The notes under the pieces were generated by a model. That model had not been told where the DNA came from and did not search any database. It saw only the letters and a list, made by a program, of their open reading frames with translations. The position numbers and the translations under genes are program-made. Below, piece by piece: positions 40,023 through 47,105 of a stretch of DNA of 64,000 nt (its first letter is position 1; each line of letters starts with the position of its first letter). The DNA comes from Legionellaceae bacterium (lineage in GTDB: Bacteria; Pseudomonadota; Gammaproteobacteria; Legionellales; Legionellaceae). The stretch is from NCBI GenBank assembly GCA_029210085.1, contig JARGPP010000003.1, positions 32,333 to 96,332 of the forward strand, read 5' to 3'.

Positions 40023-40961
40023 TTAAGGTGTAGCATCTAAAATCAGCGCAGGTGCTTTGGTGATATCAGCCAAACTAATGCTGTAATGCTGCCTAACCGG
40101 TCCTGTTGCAGTATGAACGGTGTAATCCACAGTTAACGTTGACTCTTTTTTACAAAGAGCCGAAATTTTTTTTAGCATTTTCAGTTCCGTGAGAATTTGC
40201 TTTCTTTTGGGTAAGTACTTGATATCATTTACTTCTTTTTCTAATTGGTGAACGAGTCGCGCATCTAAATTATTGAGTGTAAATGAAAAAACACCAGGGC
40301 CAGCATGCATGCCTTCCATTTTAATTGGCGAATACATGCCATTAAATACCATGTTTATGCTGTTACCTTGTTCAGCTGTACTTTGTTCAATAACCACAGA
40401 ACCAACTGTTGCGATAACTTGGTTGTCCTTTTTTAAGATAACGGGTTTGTATAAACGCACACCATGATCAACATTTACAGCTGTTAACGTATTCTGAGGT
40501 TTGTTTTCTTCAATGCTAAGCCAGTTGGTATTTTCAGCCACTTGCTCTTCATTGCTTGCGGTTGGCGTGAAAGCAATAGAAAAGGGCGTATTAAATCTTT
40601 CTGCTTCATCTATATTTTGGGGCAGGTTATCTTGCCCATCTTTTTTTGAAAGCAGCGGTATAGCAAAGTGAAAACCATTATTAAGTTGGAAATGTTTGCG
40701 AGGTGTAACTTTATGGCCAATTCTTGTGTAGTCGGAAAAGGGTAAAAAGAGCTGATAATTTTCAGCAGGTTCAGAGGCATTAGTTTTATGGGTCCAATTA
40801 ACGCTCAAAACACCCGCGTTTGTTGTGGATGCTATATCTGTACTCAAAGGTTCAGGACCTAAAAATGCCAATACAAGGCGTACTAAGAAGATGAGAATGA
40901 AGAGAACAATGATAACGAAGGGCACCCCGACCACAATAAAACCTTTGTTATTTATACGCAT
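40023..40961 (-). CDS. Membrane-anchored protein of unknown function, 312 residues
   Basis: One strong N-terminal membrane segment (about 8-33, FIVVGVPFVIIVLFILIFLV) with basic residues before it, so the rest should face the periplasm. The body is beta-rich, with LQFLPFSDYTRIGH-like stretches, NQVIATVGSVVIEQST (about 179-194), and GMHAGPGVFSFTLNNLDARL. No family recognised. An AAAGGA ribosome-binding sequence is 7 bases before the ATG, and the IS630 element begins 24 bases upstream, so the native promoter has been displaced or replaced by IS sequence. Confidence 0.7.
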   Translation of the reverse strand: MRINNKGFIVVGVPFVIIVLFILIFLVRLVLAFLGPEPLSTDIASTTNAGVLSVNWTHKTNASEPAENYQLFLPFSDYTRIGHKVTPRKHFQLNNGFHFAIPLLSKKDGQDNLPQNIDEAERFNTPFSIAFTPTASNEEQVAENTNWLSIEENKPQNTLTAVNVDHGVRLYKPVILKKDNQVIATVGSVVIEQSTAEQGNSINMVFNGMYSPIKMEGMHAGPGVFSFTLNNLDARLVHQLEKEVNDIKYLPKRKQILTELKMLKKISALCKKESTLTVDYTVHTATGPVRQHYSISLADITKAPALILDATP

Positions 40962-40984
40962 TTCAAATCCTTTGATTTTTTGTA

Positions 40985-41905
40985 TAGTCTTTTGATTTCA
41001 AAAGGACTAATTTATTGTGTTATAATATCTGCTTTTTATTATGAGCCATTCATCAGATTTAAGAGTAAGAGTGTTAGGGTATATTGAAGCAGGTGGTTTG
41101 ATAAAAACAGCTTGTGATACCTTTCAAGTGAACCGTTCTTCGATACAACGTTGGCGGTCTAGAAAAGAAGAAACTGGTGCCTTATCGCCAACACCACGCA
41201 AAAATTTACCTTATAAAGTAGATGACGTGAAACTTCGAGAGTTTATATCTTCCAATCCGGATGCTTATTTAAACGAAATAGCAGAACACTTCAGCATTAC
41301 TGACTCAGGTGCATGGCGTGCACTAAAGCGCTTACGAATTACACGAAAAAAAAGTCGCCGCTTTATAAAGAGCGAAACGAAGTAAAGCGACAATCTTTTT
41401 TACTTAGCCTCTTACAGCACGCAATTAATAAATGCGTTTATATTGATGAATCAGGCATCGATAAATTTATTTCAAGAGAGTATGGCTGGGGTGAAAAAGG
41501 TCAGCGTGTCACGGGAGAAATATCAGGTAGACGCTATGCGAGGGAAAGCTTTATTGCTGGTTTAGTCAGCAATAAAATAGTTGCTCCTCTTTGCTATACA
41601 GGGACTTGCGACACGATATTGTTTAATTTTTGGCTTGAAAATTTCTTGTTACCGGAATTAGGGCCTGGCTATACCATTATTATGGATAACGCTGCGTTTC
41701 ATAAGTCAGAAGAAACTAAAAAATTGATTAGCAATGCTCAGTGCTATTTATTGTTTTTACCGCCGTATTCCCCAGACCTCAATCCAATTGAGAAATTTTG
41801 GGCTAATTTAAAAAATAAAATTAAGAAAATAATTACTAATTTTAGCAGCTTGGCTGAGGCAGTTGATTATGCGTTTAAGTCGATCACTTAGAAATCAAAC
41901 GACTA
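40985..41905 (+). mobile_element. Complete IS630-family insertion sequence, 921 bp
   Basis: Terminal inverted repeats are TAGTCTTTTGATTTC (40985-40999) and GAAATCAAACGACTA (41891-41905), matching at 14 of 15 positions, flanked by TA dinucleotides at 40983-40984 and 41906-41907 as expected for the TA target duplication of IS630. The left end continues as a near-palindrome to 41009. It contains the two overlapping transposase frames. A diverged second copy begins at 63863. Confidence 0.9.
41041..41891 (+). CDS. IS630-family transposase, two frames joined by -1 frameshift at A8
   Basis: The first frame (41041-41385, 114 residues) is a helix-turn-helix DNA-binding region, MSHSSDLRVRVLGYIEAGGL, with winged-helix repeats up to LRITRKKSRR. 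The second frame (41313-41891) carries the DDE catalytic core: YIDESGIDKF (first Asp), IIMDNAAFHKS (second Asp) and PPYSPDLNPIEKFWANLK (Glu). The run of eight A at 41346-41353 lies in the overlap. A -1 shift there changes ...RKKSRR to ...KKSPLYKERNE and joins both parts into about 283 residues. The stop TAG overlaps the first base of the right terminal repeat. Likely still functional. Confidence 0.9.
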
Positions 41906-42175
41906 TAAGTTATTAACTACGTCACCGGTTAAAATTACAGTCAACATCATTTAAGGACTGTTGACCTTTGATTTCCCATCTACTCATCCAGCACTTTTAA
42001 ACGTTAATTTGACTGGGTAACCCGCAATCATCTGAATTTACTCTTATTTTATCGTTGCGCAAAACTTAAAGTGCAATCTAATCATACCTTGAACTCATAT
42101 TCAATCATTGGGCTTTATGAGGGATAAGTAGGAAAAATATCTCTACCCATTTTTTTAGCCCATGATCAATGACCT

Positions 42176-43567
42176 TTAATCAAGCGGTTTCCAAACGGCC
42201 TGAAGCCCTGCTAATTGCGCATGATTATTCCCCCAAGCATCTACACGAACACTCGACATTTCATTGAATACTTGTGTTTTATGTACCGATGCTCTTCCGG
42301 CCCCCCAAAGATAAACATAAGCCAAATCAAATCCTATGGTCGGACGAGGCTGATAATGTAATCCAACTGCTGCTGCCCATCTATCCATGTCCGGTAAGCG
42401 TCCATCACGTTCACCATCAACGGTTGGTGTTTGATCATATCCCCCACCCAAACGAAATGTCCAACGCTCATTTACATCATACAAAGCGCCCAAAGCAAAT
42501 CGCCAGGCATTGCGATAATGTTGCTCTGTCAAAACAGTGATCGGTGCTTGTAAGCCTGTATCAGCATCAAACCCTGCGACATTATCAAGCTGTGTGGTTT
42601 TAAATACACTCCATCCGGTATAGACAACTGAGCCTAACAGCGCAAATTTTTCGGTCATATCTTGATAGATACTCAACGTTGTAATATTAGGTAATCGTGT
42701 ATTATTACTGCTGAGCGTATCTAATTGATATACAGCCTCGAGGTTCATTAAATCAGGATCTGCGAGGCGACCTGTCAATGTGCTGGTACCTTCAAATTGA
42801 TGCTCAATCGCTGATTGAAAATTAAGTCCGAGACGTGTGTGTTCATCATTAAAAAAAGCAAGTACGCCTGCATGAAAACCAATGCCGAAAGAATCACCTG
42901 TGTTTTCACTGCGTGAATCCAGTGTGGTTGGGATTACCAAACCTCCTAAAGACTGCAAATATTGCAACGCCGCAGGGGAGCCTGCAATCGCATTAAATGT
43001 AACACGGGCCCATTCTAAATCAAGCCCAACACCCAGAGCCAAATTATCGGTTAAATACCCCCCTATTTCGGGCGATACCACCAAGGTTAAGAGCTCAGTC
43101 AACGTACCTGAGTAACGCAGAGGTGATTCATTGCCCCAGTCCGTTGATAAACCAAACGGCGAGACAATACTCAAACCAAATACTGCGCGCTCACCGAGAG
43201 GATGTGCAAGATGCAATGCCGGAACCACAGCATTGCGCCCACCATTTAAAGAGTCAAACGACTGTACGTAAGCAGGCACGCCTTCTGTTTGATATGTACT
43301 GGTTCCTGTTAATGTTGTACGAGGAAAAACACCAATACCACTGAATACAATACCATCTTCGTTCATCAAGACTAAACCGGCTGGATTATACCAGCCAATC
43401 GAAGCGTCGGGAGCTTGTGCCGCAGCGCCTGCTGCAAACACTCCCAACTCTGAGACACTGCCTTCGGTATACAACGAAAACCCGCCAGCAAAAACATGGC
43501 TTGTTAAGGTCAACCCCAAAGAAACACCATAAAAAGTCTGCTTTATGCCTTTAGGTGTATATCCCAT
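42176..43567 (-). CDS. FadL/OmpP1-type outer-membrane long-chain fatty-acid transporter
   Basis: Beta-barrel protein of 463 residues with signal peptide ending in SHVFAG (about 24-29), followed by GFSLYTEGSVSELGVFAAG and SIGWYNPAGLVLM, the NPAGL motif of FadL proteins. The C-terminal barrel strands alternate (GFDLAYVYLWGAGRASV, VRVDAWGNNHAQLAG), but the last residues are VWKPLD rather than a terminal aromatic, which is unusual for an outer-membrane barrel. It is expected to bring long-chain fatty acids across the outer membrane. It is 4 kb away from fadD, with IS630 between, so they are not an operon. Confidence 0.85.
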   Translation of the reverse strand: MGYTPKGIKQTFYGVSLGLTLTSHVFAGGFSLYTEGSVSELGVFAAGAAAQAPDASIGWYNPAGLVLMNEDGIVFSGIGVFPRTTLTGTSTYQTEGVPAYVQSFDSLNGGRNAVVPALHLAHPLGERAVFGLSIVSPFGLSTDWGNESPLRYSGTLTELLTLVVSPEIGGYLTDNLALGVGLDLEWARVTFNAIAGSPAALQYLQSLGGLVIPTTLDSRSENTGDSFGIGFHAGVLAFFNDEHTRLGLNFQSAIEHQFEGTSTLTGRLADPDLMNLEAVYQLDTLSSNNTRLPNITTLSIYQDMTEKFALLGSVVYTGWSVFKTTQLDNVAGFDADTGLQAPITVLTEQHYRNAWRFALGALYDVNERWTFRLGGGYDQTPTVDGERDGRLPDMDRWAAAVGLHYQPRPTIGFDLAYVYLWGAGRASVHKTQVFNEMSSVRVDAWGNNHAQLAGLQAVWKPLD

Positions 43568-43703
43568 CTACATCTCCTCGTCCCTGTACCGTACTCAGCT
43601 ATTATTTATGCGTTAAAAATCAAACTGTGTTTTGTGGTATCAATAAAGGCCCATCATCATACAATAAGTATTAACAAAAGCAAGCATCACAATAAATCAT
43701 CAC

Positions 43704-43732
43704 TTGACTTTTATGCTCTAATAAAATACACT
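43704..43732 (+). promoter_or_regulatory. Sigma-70-type promoter for the 448-residue hydrolase gene
   Basis: TTGACT at 43704-43709, 17-base spacer, TACACT at 43727-43732, 34 bases before the ATG. Confidence 0.6.
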
Positions 43733-43766
43733 ATGGTGTCTTTTAAGATTATTTTTAGTGATTTTT

Positions 43767-45113
43767 ATGTCGGCAGTCCATCATTCAACGCCTTATTTTC
43801 CTGAAGCGCTAGCAGACAAATTTTACTCACTCAAAGAAAGAGGGTTTATCACACCCAATATGCTCTCAGAATATATTGGGTCACATCTGATGCAGACAGC
43901 AGCTTTAGCTGCTGTGAGTACACCTCCCGATAGTTACACGATTGAAGCATATACCCAACAGAAAACACATCACTTTGAACTGACAAGATCAGAAAATGGG
44001 GCTCAAACACTTAGGGCCATCTCATCTAATGCTAAGCAATATCAAATTTATTTTGCAGGCAATACACAAGACGCACTTGAGCCAAACTACATCAAAGAAA
44101 TGCTTCAAGCCAACCCGAATACAAATTATATTTTTTGGAATTATCCGGGTGCCTGTCGATACAAAGGCGTCACTCGCTTTGACTTGTTATTTAAAGCAGG
44201 TTATGAACAAGTCAAAAAACTACGCAACGAAGGTATACCACCCGAAGATGTCACCTTGTATGGGTACTCAATGGGAGGGGGTATTGCCGCACACACCACA
44301 AAAAAACTACATGAAGAGGACTACCCTGTTAATTTGACCATTGAGCGCTCCTTCTCCAGCTTAAGTAACGTCGTCTCGCCTTTACTTTATCATGTGTTAG
44401 ATACAAAAACAGATTGGAGAACAAGATATGCACGCCATTTCCCATTAGGAACATCTGTGATTGCTTTTGCCCTAATAGGCACATCCATTGGCACAGCCTT
44501 AGCCGGTTTTATAACGTCGACTAGCGTTATCGCTGCAACTTGTATTGCAGCAACAGGCTATTGTCTCAGTTCAATACTTGCTTTTATTCCAGGCCTCCTG
44601 TTGCTCTCAAACAGTCTGAACGAATTATTTAATGCACACGCAATTCACCTCAATGTTTGCTTTGATATCATCGCAACCACTGTGGGTAGTGTTGTTGCCT
44701 TGGCAGGATTGATTGCAGGTGCCGTATTGGGCGCTGTTTTTGGCGCTATCTTATCCATTCAATTACTATTCACAGACAATCCTTACAATCTTTCGCTCCA
44801 ATTACCAACGCGTGCACTACTCAATACAACCACTGGTGAAATACTTTCAGTGCAAAATATTCAATCTATTTTAAAATTTAACGCACATGGTAAAGTTACA
44901 ATCATTAATTCCAAAGAGGATGAAGTCATTCATCCTGAAGCAGCTTTAAATACAGGACTTGGCTTCACAACACAGACTCAACGCAACCACCTAATGAGCA
45001 ACATCACTTCTATTTGGTACAATAAAGGCGATCATATCGCTCCACTTCACGAAAACGACATTGATGATACACTGACCTACCCTCAAATGCCCCCCGCATC
45101 ATACAGTGTTTAA
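43767..45113 (+). CDS. Serine-hydrolase-like protein with membrane-like insertion, SidB/SdbC-type, candidate effector
   Basis: Alpha/beta-hydrolase-like protein of 448 residues from MSAVHHSTPYFPEALADK. The nucleophile motif is LYGYSMGGGIAAHTTKKLHE with Ser at 168, preceded by YIFWNYPGACRYKGVTRFD. The acid and His candidates are VTIINSKEDEVIHPEAAL and WYNKGDHIAPLHEND. Between the nucleophile and the acid a stretch of about 120 residues is unusually hydrophobic and Gly/Ala-rich (IGTSIGTALAGFITSTSV, LAGLIAGAVLGAVFGAIL), as if a membrane hairpin were the lid. No signal peptide. Its neighbour at 45484 is a paralogue. By memory it recalls Legionella Dot/Icm substrates of the SidB/SdbC type; that assignment is inference. 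Confidence 0.7.
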   Translation: MSAVHHSTPYFPEALADKFYSLKERGFITPNMLSEYIGSHLMQTAALAAVSTPPDSYTIEAYTQQKTHHFELTRSENGAQTLRAISSNAKQYQIYFAGNTQDALEPNYIKEMLQANPNTNYIFWNYPGACRYKGVTRFDLLFKAGYEQVKKLRNEGIPPEDVTLYGYSMGGGIAAHTTKKLHEEDYPVNLTIERSFSSLSNVVSPLLYHVLDTKTDWRTRYARHFPLGTSVIAFALIGTSIGTALAGFITSTSVIAATCIAATGYCLSSILAFIPGLLLLSNSLNELFNAHAIHLNVCFDIIATTVGSVVALAGLIAGAVLGAVFGAILSIQLLFTDNPYNLSLQLPTRALLNTTTGEILSVQNIQSILKFNAHGKVTIINSKEDEVIHPEAALNTGLGFTTQTQRNHLMSNITSIWYNKGDHIAPLHENDIDDTLTYPQMPPASYSV

Positions 45114-45131
45114 TTTATCTCACGACATTAG

Positions 45132-45405
45132 CTGGACTTTGTGAAAAAACACCTTTCCCGAATAAACCACCAACAGCTGCCTGGGCATTTCAAGCCATTG
45201 CTAAGCTTGGTGGTTGGAGCAATTCTAAAGGAACTGGCAAAGCTTCTTGGGCCACAGTTTGGGATGGATGGTTCAAATTCAATGAGCGATTAAAAGGTTT
45301 TTTACTCGCTCAGGAGCTAATGAGTACTGGGAGATTAGACTTGTGATCAAGAGACAGGGTCTGCGCCGCGGAGATTCGGGAGGGGTGTTTTTTCACAAAG
45401 TCCAG
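45132..45405. mobile_element. Internally deleted IS4/Tn5-type element remnant, 274 bp
   Basis: Perfect 22-bp terminal inverted repeats at 45132-45153 and 45384-45405 (both read CTGGACTTTGTG... inward), extending to about 32 bp with two mismatches. The inside encodes only the C-terminal tail of a Tn5-like transposase. No clear target duplication is visible. It sits between the two paralogous hydrolase genes. Confidence 0.75.
45150..45346 (+). pseudogene. C-terminal fragment of an IS4-family (Tn5-like) transposase
   Basis: About 64 codons reading PFPNKPPTAAWAFQAIAKLG ... GWFKFNERLKGFLLAQEL to a TGA at 45344-45346. The PT(A/L)AWA...LGGW and WxGWFKFNERLxGxLLA patterns are the typical transposase tail. 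The DDE core and N-terminus are missing, so it cannot move itself. Confidence 0.75.
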
Positions 45406-45415
45406 TACTCATGAC

Positions 45416-45444
45416 TTGATTTAATTGATTAAGTTTAGTACAAT
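45416..45444 (+). promoter_or_regulatory. Sigma-70-type promoter for the 461-residue hydrolase gene
   Basis: TTGATT at 45416-45421, 17-base spacer, TACAAT at 45439-45444, 39 bases before the ATG. It starts 10 bases after the right end of the Tn5-like remnant. Confidence 0.6.
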
Positions 45445-45483
45445 TCTATTTTTCTTTATTTTCATCTTGATACTGGAGTATAT

Positions 45484-46869
45484 ATGCCTTTCTCACCTAA
45501 AACTGCCGTTTATGTGCCTGATCATTTATCAGAATCACTCAGCACACTCAAAACACGATGGGGTATGGCACCCAATCAGCTCTCTCACTTTTTAGGTTCG
45601 TACCTCATGCAACCTATTCTACCCGCATTAAGAACAAATACTGTCGGACACAAAACTTATCACGAACAAGATTATAAAAGTAGAGGCCTGTATCATGTGG
45701 ATAAAAATACATATCAAATAACCAACATACACGGCGCTCAAACCCTTACGGTCACGGTACCTGATGCAAAACAACATATCGTATATTTTGGTAGAAATAG
45801 TCAAGACTCACTAAGCCCTTATTTTGTTCAAGAGGTATTAAAAGAAAAACCCAATACAAACTATATCTTCCAAAATTACCCGGGTGTCGGTACAGGCCAA
45901 AGCATCACTCACATTACGCCTTTGTTTCAAGCTGGTTATGAAGCTGTTAAAACATTATTAGATAGCGATGTGCCAGCCAAAGACATTACCTTAAAGGGTC
46001 TGTCTTTAGGAGGAGGCGTTGCAGCACACGTCGCAAAAAAACTACATGATGAAGGCCATTCTGTGAACCTAGTCGTGGACCGCTCCTTTGCCAGCTTAAG
46101 TGCACTGCCTGCAAACTTGGAAACAAGGATTGCGCTAGGATGTGAAAAAGTGTCTGGACTCAATGAGGCTTATGAAAAATATGGGTGTTATCTGCCTCTC
46201 GTTACCTCAATTACAGCGTGTACTACGCTCGGTGCATCAATCGGTACTGCACTTGCAGGACTCATTACAGGCATTGGTGTTTTGCTGGCAAATCTCATTG
46301 CGAATACAGGCTACTACCTCAGTCTTGCACTGGCTTTTACTCCCGGCTTATCGCATGCCGCAAGTACTGTAAACGTTATGTTTAACACCATCGCTGAATA
46401 CACTGATATGTGTTTTGATGTCATTGGTAGTATTTTAGGAAGTTTGGTCGGTATCACAACTCTACTTACAGGGGCTGTTGTCGGTGCTGCTGTAGGTGGG
46501 CTTTTATCGCTCCAACTCTACTGGACAGATAAGCCTGTTAATATGCCGCTTGGCCTGGCAGCAAGCGCATTACTCAACACAACCGTCGGTGAAATGGACT
46601 CTGCTCGTAAAGTCAAGCAAATTTTAAACTCTAAAAATCACGGACATGTTACCATTATCAACGCTAAAGACGATGATGTGATTATATCAGAAGACTCATT
46701 AAACACAGGTATTGGCCTTTCAGATAACCCCGACCGTGTCATCAAAAAACAGGGTTTAGGTGGTAACTTATCTTCTTTCTGGTTCAAGCATGGGGGGCAT
46801 GGTGGTGACTTATACTCCTATAATATGGATAGTGAATTAACCCATGATGAGCCTGCACCTGCTCTTTAA
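45484..46869 (+). CDS. Serine-hydrolase-like protein with membrane-like insertion, paralogue of the 448-residue protein
   Basis: 461 residues. Same architecture as the gene at 43767: YIFQNYPGVGTGQSITHITP, nucleophile motif LKGLSLGGGVAAHVAKKLHD with Ser174, RSFASLS, then about 130 hydrophobic Gly/Ala-rich residues (GTALAGLITGIGVLLANLIA, ITTLLTGAVVGAAVGGLLSL), then VTIINAKDDDVIISEDSL as acid and WFKHGGHGGDLYSYN as His. The start has GGAG 9 bases upstream and its own promoter. The tail MDSELTHDEPAPAL is acidic, as in many Dot/Icm signals. The two copies appear to be a tandem duplication. Function as lipase or phospholipase is inference. Confidence 0.72.
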   Translation: MPFSPKTAVYVPDHLSESLSTLKTRWGMAPNQLSHFLGSYLMQPILPALRTNTVGHKTYHEQDYKSRGLYHVDKNTYQITNIHGAQTLTVTVPDAKQHIVYFGRNSQDSLSPYFVQEVLKEKPNTNYIFQNYPGVGTGQSITHITPLFQAGYEAVKTLLDSDVPAKDITLKGLSLGGGVAAHVAKKLHDEGHSVNLVVDRSFASLSALPANLETRIALGCEKVSGLNEAYEKYGCYLPLVTSITACTTLGASIGTALAGLITGIGVLLANLIANTGYYLSLALAFTPGLSHAASTVNVMFNTIAEYTDMCFDVIGSILGSLVGITTLLTGAVVGAAVGGLLSLQLYWTDKPVNMPLGLAASALLNTTVGEMDSARKVKQILNSKNHGHVTIINAKDDDVIISEDSLNTGIGLSDNPDRVIKKQGLGGNLSSFWFKHGGHGGDLYSYNMDSELTHDEPAPAL

Positions 46870-46883
46870 AGTTGAACGCTCAC

Positions 46884-46908
46884 AAAGGCCCTAAATCAGG
46901 GCCTTTTC
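46884..46908 (+). terminator. Rho-independent terminator after the 461-residue gene
   Basis: Perfect 9-bp stem AAAGGCCCT / AGGGCCTTT (46884-46892, 46898-46906), 5-base loop, T-ended, 14 bases after the stop. Confidence 0.85.
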
Positions 46909-47105
46909 ATCAAGTCATTTGCACACAGCAATATCACATCCCTCGGGTATACAAAAGCAAGTCACTTGAACACACTGCAAACAGAAAATATTGACTCCGC
47001 ACCCACCTATCAAAGGCCAGTGTCAGTCGCATAGAAACCTGCTATATACTTGCTCTTAAACCCACCACATGATAAGGTTTCTTAGTTTTTTTTAAGGCCT
47101 TATCC

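Noticed and set aside
43742..43757. TTTAAG-N5-TTTTAG, partly like a PmrA box, before the 448-residue gene.
   Set aside because: Second half-site imperfect and too near the ATG to lie upstream of a promoter; a 17-spaced promoter is found further up.
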